From assembly GCF_004005965.1 (NCBI RefSeq), contig NZ_SACY01000004.1, positions 248,001 to 312,000 on the forward strand: a DNA stretch of 64,000 nt, in the 5' to 3' direction. The stretch comes from Sandaracinomonas limnophila (lineage in GTDB: Bacteria > Bacteroidota > Bacteroidia > Cytophagales > Spirosomataceae). The notes under the pieces are model-generated. The model was not told where the DNA came from, searched no databases, and saw only the letters and a program-made list of their open reading frames with translations. Within the stretch, counting starts at the first letter, position 1, and each line of letters opens with the position of its first letter. This document shows positions 8,636 through 17,775 of the stretch, piece by piece. The position numbers and the translations under genes were made by a program.

Positions 8636-9946
8636 ATGACTCATTTTTCAGATTTAGGCCTTAATCCTCAGCTAGTTCGCGCTTGCGATGACCAAGGGTA
8701 TAGTACACCTACTGATATTCAGGAAAAGGCAATTCCTTTGCTTTTGAAGGGACATGATGTGCTCGGAATTGCACAAACTGGGACAGGTAAAACAGCTGCT
8801 TATGCTTTGCCTATTTTAATGCAATGCAAATATGCTCAAGGTTCAAATCCAAGAGCCTTGATTTTAGCCCCAACCCGCGAATTGGTTATTCAAATCGAAG
8901 AGGTATTTAGAAGTTTATCTAAATATACAGATTTGCGCATTTTAGCTATTTATGGTGGCTTGGGTCCGCGGACGCAAATAGATGCCATAAATAATGGGAT
9001 TGATCTGTTAATTGCCACTCCGGGGCGATTTATGGAGTTGTATTTGAAAGAGGTAATCATTACCAAAGAATTGAAAACCTTGGTATTGGATGAAGCCGAT
9101 AAAATGATGGATATGGGATTTATGCCTCAAATTCGGAAGATTTTGGAGGTAATTCCTATTAAAAAAAGGCAAAATGCCTTGTTTTCAGCAACTTTTCCTG
9201 AGAAAGTAGAAAACTTATCCTTTGAATTTTTAGAATATCCACATAAAATAGAAATCACTCCGCAGGCCACTACGGCAGTCAATGTGGAACAATGCGCCTA
9301 CGATGTGCCCAATTTGAAAACCAAATTAGCGGCATTGAAGTATTTTTTGGAACAGGAAGGATTTGACCGTGTTATGGTCTTTTGTCGCTCTAAATTGGTT
9401 GCCAATGATTTGGAACAATATTTATTGGAGAATCTATTAAAAGAGAAAGATATTCGTGTGATTCACTCCAATAAGGGGCAAAATACCCGAATAAACTCAA
9501 TGAATTTGTTTCGAGAGGGTAAATTAAAGGTCTTGGTTACTACCGATGTAACTGCCAGGGGAATAGATATTCCTTTGGTTTCACATGTGATAAATTTTGA
9601 TGTGCCTTTGATTTATGAGGATTATGTGCACAGAATCGGTCGAACAGGTCGTGCAGATGCTCTTGGGGCTTCTATTACCTTTGTAACGATGGCTGAAAAA
9701 TACCATTGGGAAAAGATTGAAAAAATTATTCAGCAAACAATTCCTTTGGGTAGTCTCCCCAATGAAATACCGGTATTTGCTACGCCAAAAGAGGAAGAAA
9801 TAGCTATGTTGCGTGCAATTGACGAACAAAAGCGAAAAGAAAATCCGGATTTTAAAGGGGCTTTTCATGAAAAAAAGTCGAAACCTCAAAAGAAAAACGC
9901 TAAATTCAAGTCCAAATCAAATAAGTCAAATAAAAGGAGGAAGTAA
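8636..9946 (+). CDS. DEAD-box RNA helicase, RhlE-like
   Basis: 436 residues. All core motifs are in order: F-S-DLGLNPQL with the Q motif GYSTPTDIQEKAIP, motif I AQTGTGKT, PTREL, TPGR, DEAD, SAT, and the C-terminal HRIGRTGR. The last ~60 residues are rich in lysine, arginine and serine, typical of the RNA-binding tails of RhlE-type proteins that act in ribosome assembly and RNA turnover at low temperature. The stop codon is one base before the GTG start of the next gene, whose AGGAGG ribosome-binding site lies in the helicase tail. Exact subfamily is not certain. Confidence 0.95.
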   Translation: MTHFSDLGLNPQLVRACDDQGYSTPTDIQEKAIPLLLKGHDVLGIAQTGTGKTAAYALPILMQCKYAQGSNPRALILAPTRELVIQIEEVFRSLSKYTDLRILAIYGGLGPRTQIDAINNGIDLLIATPGRFMELYLKEVIITKELKTLVLDEADKMMDMGFMPQIRKILEVIPIKKRQNALFSATFPEKVENLSFEFLEYPHKIEITPQATTAVNVEQCAYDVPNLKTKLAALKYFLEQEGFDRVMVFCRSKLVANDLEQYLLENLLKEKDIRVIHSNKGQNTRINSMNLFREGKLKVLVTTDVTARGIDIPLVSHVINFDVPLIYEDYVHRIGRTGRADALGASITFVTMAEKYHWEKIEKIIQQTIPLGSLPNEIPVFATPKEEEIAMLRAIDEQKRKENPDFKGAFHEKKSKPQKKNAKFKSKSNKSNKRRK

Positions 9947-9947
9947 G

Positions 9948-10649
9948 GTGAAGAAAATTATTGTTTTTTTATTGTTTTTAAGCTCTTTTCAAGCATTTTC
10001 CTATACAAATGGAATAGATTCTGTCATACGAGAACAAAAGTACCAGGCACTTTTTGGGCAGAAAGCCTTGGGACAAAAGGATCAAAAAGACCTTCAATTG
10101 TTTTTAAAATCTTGTGATGATAGTTTTTCTTCTCGACAAGAAGCAGCGAAATTTTTTGCTGAAAAAGGTTGGGAATACTTAGGAGAAGGGAAATTAGATA
10201 CGGCAGCCTTTCGATTCAATTACGTAAATGCCTTAGATGCAAACAGTGTTGAAGCCTATTGGGGCTTGGGAGTGATTTCATTCAATCGAAAAGACAATGA
10301 ATTGGCCATTAAATTATTGGAAAAGGGCCTTTCTTTGGATTCAACGCAAAGTAATTTACGAGTTGATTTAGCCACTGTTAAATTGAGTTGTTACCAAAAT
10401 CAACAAGCTTGCGGTGATTTGAAAGAGGTGGAAGAGTTGTTAGCAAAAAGTTTACATCAAGATGCAAACAATGCCAATGCCTGGATGAAACGCTGCCAGG
10501 TCGCTTATTATTCTGGTAAAATTGAAGATGCTTGGACCTATTTTCACCAATGCCGACAATTGGATATTTTACAATTGGACATTAATTTCTCACAATTTTT
10601 GTTAGAAAAAATGCCCGATCCTAAAGGCTTTTTTAAACTCAAAGAATAA
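9948..10649 (+). CDS. Periplasmic TPR-repeat protein
   Basis: 233 residues if the GTG at 9948 is used. I choose it because AGGAGG stands 6 bases upstream and because it yields a clean signal peptide (VKKIIVFLLFLSSFQAFS). A longer in-frame reading into the helicase gene would put a basic shadow sequence before the signal. The mature part has tetratricopeptide-like helices: DTAAFRFNYVNALDANSVEAYWGLG and a following NELAIKLLEKGLSLD unit, with a third unit near the C-terminus. TPR proteins act as adaptors; no partner is evident. It overlaps the next start codon by one base (TAATG). Confidence 0.82.
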   Translation: MKKIIVFLLFLSSFQAFSYTNGIDSVIREQKYQALFGQKALGQKDQKDLQLFLKSCDDSFSSRQEAAKFFAEKGWEYLGEGKLDTAAFRFNYVNALDANSVEAYWGLGVISFNRKDNELAIKLLEKGLSLDSTQSNLRVDLATVKLSCYQNQQACGDLKEVEELLAKSLHQDANNANAWMKRCQVAYYSGKIEDAWTYFHQCRQLDILQLDINFSQFLLEKMPDPKGFFKLKE

Positions 10650-12133
10650 TGGGAATTCGCTCTTTTGTGGCAAGTATTTGGGCAAAAAAGCTCGTTAAAA
10701 AATACCGCAAAAGCCATTTGAATGCTTTTGAAAGTCAGGATTTTTGGATGAAGTCTAATGTTAAAATGGCTGAAAAAACCTTAATTGGCAAGACTTATGC
10801 ATTTGATAAAATCCAAAATTATTTAGACTTTAAATCTCAAGTTCCCATTTGCGAATATGAGGATTTCAAACCCTATTTGGAAGAAGCTTTAGCAGGGGCT
10901 TCGGATATTTTTTGGCCGGGTCGACCCGCCTATTTTGCCAAAACTTCAGGTACAACTTCTGGGGTAAAATACATTCCTATTAGCAAAGAATCCATGCCCT
11001 ATCACATTGCAGGGGCAAGAGATGCGCTTTTACATTATGTGTTTTATAGTGGAAATTCTGCTTTTTTGGATCGAAAATTAATTTTTCTTTCGGGGAGTCC
11101 AGAGATGGAAGAGAAAAAAGGAGTTAAAATTGGGCGTTTATCTGGTATTGTAAATCATCATGTACCCTCTTATTTGCGCAGTAATCAATTGCCTAGTTAT
11201 CCGACAAATTGTTTGGAAGATTGGGAAAGCAAATTAGATGCAATAGTAGAGGAAACGAAAGACCAAGATATGGGATTGATTTCGGGCATTCCGCCATGGG
11301 TTCAAATGTATTTTGATCGTTTAAGTGCTAAAAGTGGCCAAAAAATTGGTGATTTATTTCCTAATTTTCAAGTTTTTGTGACTGGCGGGGTTAATTTTGA
11401 ACCTTATCGGGAGAAATTAATGGAATCTATTGGCAAGTCAATGGATGTTGTAGAAACCTACCCTGCTTCTGAAGGGTTTATTGCTTTTCAGGATTCTTCA
11501 GGAGAAGAAGGTCTGTTGTTGTTGATAGATGCTGGGATTTTTTACGAGTTTGTGCCTACTGATACCTATTTTTCTGCGAATCCTACTCGTTTGAGTCTTA
11601 CAGAGGTGGAACTCGGAGTTAATTATGCAATTTTATTGACTACCAATGCCGGACTTTGGGCCTATTCTATTGGAGATACGGTTAAATTTGTTTCTAAAGA
11701 GCCCTATCGAATTGTTGTAACAGGTCGAATTAAACACTTTATTTCAGCCTTTGGTGAGCATGTTATTGGGGAAGAGGTAGAAAAGGCCATGAATGCAGCT
11801 TTAAAGGCTTTTCCTGAGGTGAAAGTCACAGAGTTTACAGTTGCACCAGAAGTGAATCCAATGGGCGGAAAATTACCTTACCACGAGTGGTTTATCGAAT
11901 TTGATCAAGATCCAGCAGATTTAAAAGCCTTTCAGGCTTATTTAGACCAACAAATGCAAGGCTTGAATATTTATTACAAGGATTTATTGGCGGGCAATAT
12001 TTTGCAGGAATTACAGATTAGAAAGGTACCTGTAAATGGGTTTATTCAGTTAATGAAAAGTCAAGGCAAATTAGGTGGGCAAAATAAAGTTCCACGGTTG
12101 TCTAATGACCGAAATTTGGTTAGTTGTTTTTAG
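10649..12133 (+). CDS. GH3 auxin-responsive-promoter family acyl-adenylate enzyme
   Basis: 494 residues, close to the family's usual size. The ATP-binding segment AKTSGTTSGVKYIPIS (about residue 90) is the family P-loop-like motif. VVETYPASEGFIAFQ and YSIGDTVKFVSKEPYRIVVTGRIKHFIS correspond to the adenylate-forming and C-terminal hinge motifs. Plant GH3 enzymes join acyl acids to amino acids; the bacterial members have no settled substrate. It is translationally coupled to the TPR gene and converges with the AraC regulator, the two 3' ends overlapping by 14 bases. Family is clear, reaction is inferred. Confidence 0.9.
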   Translation: MGIRSFVASIWAKKLVKKYRKSHLNAFESQDFWMKSNVKMAEKTLIGKTYAFDKIQNYLDFKSQVPICEYEDFKPYLEEALAGASDIFWPGRPAYFAKTSGTTSGVKYIPISKESMPYHIAGARDALLHYVFYSGNSAFLDRKLIFLSGSPEMEEKKGVKIGRLSGIVNHHVPSYLRSNQLPSYPTNCLEDWESKLDAIVEETKDQDMGLISGIPPWVQMYFDRLSAKSGQKIGDLFPNFQVFVTGGVNFEPYREKLMESIGKSMDVVETYPASEGFIAFQDSSGEEGLLLLIDAGIFYEFVPTDTYFSANPTRLSLTEVELGVNYAILLTTNAGLWAYSIGDTVKFVSKEPYRIVVTGRIKHFISAFGEHVIGEEVEKAMNAALKAFPEVKVTEFTVAPEVNPMGGKLPYHEWFIEFDQDPADLKAFQAYLDQQMQGLNIYYKDLLAGNILQELQIRKVPVNGFIQLMKSQGKLGGQNKVPRLSNDRNLVSCF

Positions 12134-13277
12134 TTTTTTCTGCCTTTAGGCTTTGTAAATATTGGGAAGGGGTTAATCCCGACAATAATTTAAATGTAGA
12201 GTAAAAATTAGCTCTATTAGAAAATCCCGCCATTGTTCCTATACCATCAATAGAAGTGGTTTGTGTTAATCCAGACTTTATAAGATCCTTTGCATAGTTA
12301 ATTCTATATTCTGAACGTAGTTCTGTGAACTTCTTTTTTAGAATATATTTCATGCTAATTTTTAATTCTTCTTCCGACAAGTCTAGGGCTTTTTGTAAAT
12401 CATGAAATTCGAAATCTGGATTTAAAAAAGGCTTGTTTTCTTCAAAGAAACGCACAATTTCCGTTGCGATTTGTTTATTTTCATCTGTTTCAAAAGACAA
12501 ATTAAACTCGTCGGATTTCGGTTCTGTTTTAGGTCTTATGAATTTATGTTTGCCATAGAGTATTTCTGGAAATTTGATTAAAATGGCAACAGGGATGCTT
12601 AAAAAGTATATTTCAGTAAGGATTTTGATGGGTAGGTAGTTGAAAGTCGTCTGTAGATTTGTACTTTCTACAGCGAGTAGAAATAAAAATATAAAATAAA
12701 ATGAGATTAAACTCAGAGAAATAAGGAAAAACAAAATCCATTGAATTTGATGGGATCTATTTTGTTTGGTGGCTTTTAGGAAATAAATTAATGTTCCTGC
12801 ACTGTATGCAAAACCATGGATAGGTCTTATCAGGAAGGCAAATTTTTGGGAATAAAAATATCCAAAATGATTCAAATTATGGATGTAATTCAGGTTGTGA
12901 ATGACATGATTTGCAAAATCTAACTTTTGGCTAAAAGGGATAAAATAATATTTAGAAAACGAAATAAGGTGTATTAAAGCAGGTAAACTGTGTAATAAAT
13001 CTGTCCAATAAAAAGTAGACTTGTTATTTTCTAGTACACTCCTTACATAGAAAAAAGTGAAAGGTCCGATTAAAAACCAAAGGGGAGAAAAGTGTCCATA
13101 AAATATGGCAATCAATAGGGGATCTTCTCCGTAAAATAAATAATGATAGGTTAAAGAGAAGGTTGAAAAGAATAAAAAAATGCTGCTCAAGTAAATGATT
13201 GAGCGATTTTCCCTGAAATTGTACATCAGGGCAATTAATGCAAAAAGTATAATTAATAGAGATACAAATAAAAACAT
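12120..13277 (-). CDS. Membrane-anchored AraC-type transcriptional regulator
   Basis: 385 residues. The first ~240 residues hold about seven hydrophobic helices with the motif GPFTFFYVRSVL near residue 72 that also occurs, in varied form, in the two similar genes at 39574 and 40749. The C-terminal ~100 residues are an AraC-type double helix-turn-helix: a helix set around IGTMAGFSNRANFYSTFKLLSGLTPSQYL. Such proteins are probably membrane sensors that bind DNA directly. It is divergent from the T9SS surface-protein gene at 13446 and could regulate it; that is inference from position. A TGTAAA-AAAG-TTTACA palindrome lies between them. Confidence 0.88.
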   Translation of the reverse strand: MFLFVSLLIILFALIALMYNFRENRSIIYLSSIFLFFSTFSLTYHYLFYGEDPLLIAIFYGHFSPLWFLIGPFTFFYVRSVLENNKSTFYWTDLLHSLPALIHLISFSKYYFIPFSQKLDFANHVIHNLNYIHNLNHFGYFYSQKFAFLIRPIHGFAYSAGTLIYFLKATKQNRSHQIQWILFFLISLSLISFYFIFLFLLAVESTNLQTTFNYLPIKILTEIYFLSIPVAILIKFPEILYGKHKFIRPKTEPKSDEFNLSFETDENKQIATEIVRFFEENKPFLNPDFEFHDLQKALDLSEEELKISMKYILKKKFTELRSEYRINYAKDLIKSGLTQTTSIDGIGTMAGFSNRANFYSTFKLLSGLTPSQYLQSLKAEKTKNN

Positions 13278-13367
13278 AGAAACGGATAACTAGCTCTAAA
13301 TTACAAATTTTTTACAAAGTTTAAAAATGTTTTTTTTAGTCTAAAATTTTTTTTCATACCAAAAAGA

Positions 13368-13383
13368 TGTAAAAAAGTTTACA
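13368..13383. promoter_or_regulatory. Candidate operator palindrome between the AraC regulator and the surface-protein gene
   Basis: TGTAAAAAAGTTTACA has perfect 6-base arms around AAAG. It sits 78 bases before the surface-protein ATG, in a T-rich spacer. A related TTTGTAAAAAA sequence occurs at 13308-13319 on the other strand and upstream of the regulators at 39574 and the giant gene at 45037. Confidence 0.35.
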
Positions 13384-13402
13384 TTTCACATATTTCTTAA
13401 AT

Positions 13403-13410
13403 TAATTTTG
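13403..13410 (+). promoter_or_regulatory. -7 promoter element for the T9SS surface-protein gene
   Basis: TAATTTTG fits TAnnTTTG and lies 35 bases before the ATG at 13446. No -33 element is clear. The surrounding AT-richness makes chance matches possible. Confidence 0.35.
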
Positions 13411-13445
13411 GGCAACAATATTATTTGTGTTCTAAATTAATTTTT

Positions 13446-16400
13446 ATGGTTCGTCTCAAGACTACTAAGTTCTTTAGGGGTAGATTATACCTGCTATTGA
13501 TTCTATTTTTTCCATTTTTTGCTGAAGTAAAAGCTGATGTTTCCTGGAGTTTTAACACCTTATATGGTGGTACAGGAACGTCATACACCAGAAGTACAAA
13601 TACAATTTCTGGTATTACACCAATAACCGGCAGTAATTTTAAATTTACTCAAACGGGTGTAACACAATTTACTGGGGGAAACTCTGTTGAAGGTATTTTA
13701 TCATATATTGATGGGAGTAATAATCTTCAATCTCTTTATGTTTCCTTGGACCGTCGTGATAAAACTAGTGGTCCAGCACCTAATTCACTATCATTTTATG
13801 GTGTTTCCTTTACTAGTAGTAGTTATGCAACACTTACAGGAAATTCATTTTTACTAGTTGTGGCTGGTAAGGAAAGTAATTATAACACGGCGGATAATGT
13901 TCCAACATCTTCTGACCCAATAGATAATGCATTAAATGATTTAATAAATTTAGCTCCTTCCATTTCTATAACGAGTAGTTTGAGCGCATTTTCTACCTGT
14001 CAAGGTACAGCTTCTGCATCGCAAAGCTTTACTGTTTCTGGGGCTCATTTATCAGCTAATTTAGTAGTTACTGCCCCTACTGGATATGAGGTTTCTTGGA
14101 GTTCAGGAAGTGGATACGGAAGTTCTATTTCAGTAAGTCCTACTTCTGGAACAGTAAGTTCTAGGTCAGTTTATGTTCGATTAAAAGGAACGAGTGCTGG
14201 AGCGATTAGTGGAAATGTGGTAGTTTCTTCAACTGGTGCATCAACAACTAATATAGCAGTTTCTGGTACGGTCACTGCATCTCCTACAATTACAAGCTCA
14301 GCAGGAGCTAGTAGAACAGGAACAGGAACAGTAGATTTAACTGCCACTGCAAGTGCGGGAACGTTGTATTGGTATGCAACTTCTAGCAGTACTACTGCAT
14401 TGGGAGCAACCGGTTCACCTTGGACAACCCCAACTATTTCAAATACAACAACTTATTACGTAGAAGCACAAAGTGCTGGTTGTAAAAGTACAAGAACAGC
14501 GGTAATTGCTACTGTTTCAGGTTCTGCAACTATTTCACTTTCAGAGTCATTAACTGGGTTTACTGCTTGTCAAAGTACAGCATCTGCATCACAGTCTTTT
14601 ACGGTTTCAGGTTCTACCTTGACTGCCAACATGGTGCTGACCGCCCCAACAGGATTTGAAATTTCGACTGATAATTCAACATTCCAAAGCACATTAACCT
14701 TAAATCAGTCTGGTGGAGCGGTTGCTTCAACAACTATTTATGTGAGAATGGCGTCTTTATCTGCTAGTCCAACAACTGCAGATTTAACGATTACCTCTAC
14801 TGGAGCAGCAGATCAAACAATTACTCTTTCGGGAACAGTTACCCCAACTCCCACAATAACAGGAGTTACAAATGATTCTCGTTGTGGGGATGGTACTGTA
14901 AATTTAGGGGCTTCAGTAAGTGCTGGGGTTGTTAAATGGTATGCCACTGAAACTAGTGTAACCGTTTTAAGTACGGGAACTACTTATTCTCCATCTATTA
15001 CAGGGACAACTACTTTTTGGGTAGAGGCACTAGATGGAACCTGCATTAGTACAAGTAGAACCTCTGTAACTGCAACTAAAAATGCAGTACCAACCATTTC
15101 AGGTACCAATCCTGGATCCGTTTGCGGAAACGGAACAGTTACCTTATCTGCAACAGTTAGTTCAGGATCAGCTAAATGGTATGATGCATCTACTGGAGGT
15201 ACCTTATTGGCAACAGGAAGTACCTATTCTCCATCAATTACTGCTACAACCTCTTATTGGGTAGAAGCTTTAGATGGGTCATGTACAAGTGCAAGCAGAA
15301 CAGAGGTAATTGCAACTAAAAAATCTGTTCCTACAGTAACCGTTTCTCCCGCAAGTACAACATCTTATCCTGGACAATCGGTAACATTAACAGCTTCTGG
15401 AGCATCAACCTATGCTTGGTCACCATCAACTGAATTAAGTGCAACAACTGGTGCATCTGTTATAGCATCACCTACTGCAAGTCGCGTTTATACAGTAACA
15501 GGTACGGCAGCAAATGGTTGTACAGCAACAGCAACGGCATCTATTACATTTAATGATGATACGGATGGCGATGGAGTTCCAGACGCACAAGAAATCCTTG
15601 ACGGAACGGATCCAAATGATCCTTGTAGTTACAAGCCAGCTTCTCAAGTAATTGCTAATGTTACAACCGCTTGGCAAAATTTAGATTGCGACGGTGATGG
15701 CACACCAAATAGTACAGACCCAGAGCCATTAAACTTCTGTGTTGGTGGTACTGGAGTTATTCCGGCCTTAGGTTCAGATGCTTATAATAATTTCTTTAAA
15801 AATGGAGATTGTGACGGGGATGGAATTTCAAATCATATGGAAACCAATACTTCGGGACTTCCTTTAGATTTTGATGGTGATGGTGTTCCAAATTACTTGG
15901 ACGGAGATTCTGACAATGATGGAATTCCAGATGCAGTTGAAAAGAATAGAGATTCTGATGGAGACGGTTGGGCAGATTACCAAGACCTTGACTCCGATAA
16001 CGATGGAATTGCTGATAAAGTTGAAGCAGGCCCAGCTCCAACAAACCCAATTGATTCTGATGGTGATGGAATCCAAGATTATTTGGATTTAGATTCTGAT
16101 GCAGATGGAATATCTGATGCAGCTGAAGCAATAGATGTATTTGCTGCAAATCGTGATGATAATTTTGACGGAAGAATAGATAAAAAAGGCGTATTCATTG
16201 ATGCAAATAACAATGGATGGGCGGACATTTCAGAAGGGGATTCTCCAGTTGATACCGAAAATGATAAAATTCCTGATTATTTAGATTTGGATTCTGACGA
16301 TGATTGTATCCCTGATTATGTTGAATTAACAAGAGATATCGATGGAGATAATAGACCAAACTACAGAGATAAAGATAGTGATGGTGATGGAATCCCAGAT

Positions 16401-17690
16401 ATGGCTGAAGCAGGTAGTTGTTCTCATCCATTTGATACCGACAAGGATGGCGCTCCAGATTATTTAGATTTAGATTCTGATAATGATGGTATTCCTGATT
16501 CTGTTGAAAAAGGAGCAGATGGCAATAATCCAGTAGATACTGATAAAGACGGAACCCCAGACTTTAGAGATTTAGATTCTGACAACGACGGCATCCCAGA
16601 TACAGTTGAAAAAGGAGCAGATGGTAATAATCCGGTAGATACTGATAAAGACGGCACTCCAGATTATCGCGATTTAGATTCTGACAACGACGGTATCCCA
16701 GATACTGTTGAAAAAGGAGCAGATGGCAATAATCCAGTAGATACAGACAAAGACGGCACTCCAGATTATCGCGATTTAGATTCTGACAACGACGGTATCC
16801 CAGATACTGTTGAAAAAGGAGCAGATGGCAATAATCCAGTAGATACGGATAAAGATGGCACTCCAGATTATCGCGATTTAGATTCAGATAACGATGGTAT
16901 TCCAGATAAGGTAGAAAAAGGAGCAGATGGCAATAATCCGGTAGATACTGACAAAGATGGTACTCCAGATTATCGTGATCTAGATTCAGACAATGACGGT
17001 ATTCCTGATACATTTGAGAAGGGATCTGATGGTAATAATCCAGTAGATACTGACAAAGATGGCACCCCAGATTATCGTGATTTAGATTCAGAGAATGACG
17101 GTATACCAGATTCCATTGAAAAAGGTCCAAATGGAAATAGTCCTGTGGATACAGATAATGATGGTACTCCAGATTTTAGAGATTTGGATTCAGATAATGA
17201 TACTTTACCTGATACTCTAGAAAAAGGTCCGAATGGAAACGCGCCACTTGATACTGATAAGGATGGTATCCCTGACTATCGTGAATTAGACTCTGATAAT
17301 GATGGTATATCTGATAAAAATGAAGACAGCTTAGATTATGGAAATTTGCCAGATTGTGATAATGATGGTATTCCAAATAGATTAGATGCAGATGTTTGTG
17401 AGGTATTTACTACCCAAGGAATCTCTCCAAATGGAGATGGAAAGAATGATAAATTAATCATTCCTGGAGTCTTAAGTTACAACAACAGATTAACAGTTTT
17501 CAATCGTTGGGGTAATGTGGTTTATGAACAAGATAATTATAAAAATAATTGGGGAGGAGAAACCAACAATGGCTATCGACCACTTGAAGGAGATGGTTTG
17601 TTACCAGACGGAACCTATTATTACGTAATTGATTTCTTAGGGGCAAAACCAAATATCGGAAGCTTTATATTTATTAATAGAACGCATTAA
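13446..17690 (+). CDS. Large T9SS type B surface protein with Ig-like domains and TSP3 repeats
   Basis: 1414 residues from the ATG at 13446; an upstream TTG would only lengthen the signal peptide (RLYLLLILFFPFFAEVKA). Two ~110-residue beta domains share ASASQSFTVSG motifs, three Ig-like units share KWYxAxxG and YSPSIT patterns, then a PKD-like segment. From 15571 calcium-binding TSP3 repeats (DSDGDG, DLDSDNDGIPD) run for ~600 residues, including nine 34-residue units. The last ~95 residues are the gliding-motility/CHU_C type B sorting domain (GISPNGDGKNDKLIIPG, VFNRWGNVVYE, PDGTYYYVI). It is thus exported by the type IX system and probably surface-attached. A PorP/SprF gene follows, the usual partner. 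Confidence 0.94.
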   Translation: MVRLKTTKFFRGRLYLLLILFFPFFAEVKADVSWSFNTLYGGTGTSYTRSTNTISGITPITGSNFKFTQTGVTQFTGGNSVEGILSYIDGSNNLQSLYVSLDRRDKTSGPAPNSLSFYGVSFTSSSYATLTGNSFLLVVAGKESNYNTADNVPTSSDPIDNALNDLINLAPSISITSSLSAFSTCQGTASASQSFTVSGAHLSANLVVTAPTGYEVSWSSGSGYGSSISVSPTSGTVSSRSVYVRLKGTSAGAISGNVVVSSTGASTTNIAVSGTVTASPTITSSAGASRTGTGTVDLTATASAGTLYWYATSSSTTALGATGSPWTTPTISNTTTYYVEAQSAGCKSTRTAVIATVSGSATISLSESLTGFTACQSTASASQSFTVSGSTLTANMVLTAPTGFEISTDNSTFQSTLTLNQSGGAVASTTIYVRMASLSASPTTADLTITSTGAADQTITLSGTVTPTPTITGVTNDSRCGDGTVNLGASVSAGVVKWYATETSVTVLSTGTTYSPSITGTTTFWVEALDGTCISTSRTSVTATKNAVPTISGTNPGSVCGNGTVTLSATVSSGSAKWYDASTGGTLLATGSTYSPSITATTSYWVEALDGSCTSASRTEVIATKKSVPTVTVSPASTTSYPGQSVTLTASGASTYAWSPSTELSATTGASVIASPTASRVYTVTGTAANGCTATATASITFNDDTDGDGVPDAQEILDGTDPNDPCSYKPASQVIANVTTAWQNLDCDGDGTPNSTDPEPLNFCVGGTGVIPALGSDAYNNFFKNGDCDGDGISNHMETNTSGLPLDFDGDGVPNYLDGDSDNDGIPDAVEKNRDSDGDGWADYQDLDSDNDGIADKVEAGPAPTNPIDSDGDGIQDYLDLDSDADGISDAAEAIDVFAANRDDNFDGRIDKKGVFIDANNNGWADISEGDSPVDTENDKIPDYLDLDSDDDCIPDYVELTRDIDGDNRPNYRDKDSDGDGIPDMAEAGSCSHPFDTDKDGAPDYLDLDSDNDGIPDSVEKGADGNNPVDTDKDGTPDFRDLDSDNDGIPDTVEKGADGNNPVDTDKDGTPDYRDLDSDNDGIPDTVEKGADGNNPVDTDKDGTPDYRDLDSDNDGIPDTVEKGADGNNPVDTDKDGTPDYRDLDSDNDGIPDKVEKGADGNNPVDTDKDGTPDYRDLDSDNDGIPDTFEKGSDGNNPVDTDKDGTPDYRDLDSENDGIPDSIEKGPNGNSPVDTDNDGTPDFRDLDSDNDTLPDTLEKGPNGNAPLDTDKDGIPDYRELDSDNDGISDKNEDSLDYGNLPDCDNDGIPNRLDADVCEVFTTQGISPNGDGKNDKLIIPGVLSYNNRLTVFNRWGNVVYEQDNYKNNWGGETNNGYRPLEGDGLLPDGTYYYVIDFLGAKPNIGSFIFINRTH
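16434..17351 (+). repeat. 102-bp tandem repeats coding for TSP3 units
   Basis: Nine units of 102 bases begin at 16434, 16536, 16638, 16740, 16842, 16944, 17046, 17148 and 17250. Each encodes 34 residues of the form DTDKDGTPDYRDLDSDNDGI followed by PDTVEKGADGNNPV. Units starting at 16638, 16740 and 16842 are almost identical in DNA; the last ones diverge. Copy number is likely to vary between strains. Confidence 0.93.
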
Positions 17691-17712
17691 AATTTGAAAT
17701 GTAGAATCGAGG

Positions 17713-17741
17713 AATCTAAGAATTGAGGAAATTCTTAGATT
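17713..17741. repeat. 12-bp perfect hairpin between the surface protein and PorP genes
   Basis: AATCTAAGAATT and AATTCTTAGATT flank a GAGGA loop. No T-tract follows, so it is not a classical terminator. The wording (GAATTGAGGAA) resembles the dispersed 16-bp repeat family of this window. Confidence 0.55.
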
Positions 17742-17775
17742 CTTAGGTTCCTAAATTCCTAAACTAAAAAAAGTC

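Noticed and set aside
16564-17130. 188-codon minus-strand frame opposite the TSP3 repeats
   Set aside because: Shadow of the repetitive surface-protein gene; composition follows the complementary codons.
17713-17741. Terminator after the surface-protein gene
   Set aside because: The hairpin is perfect but lacks a T-tract, and the next gene is a likely co-transcribed partner; kept only as a repeat.
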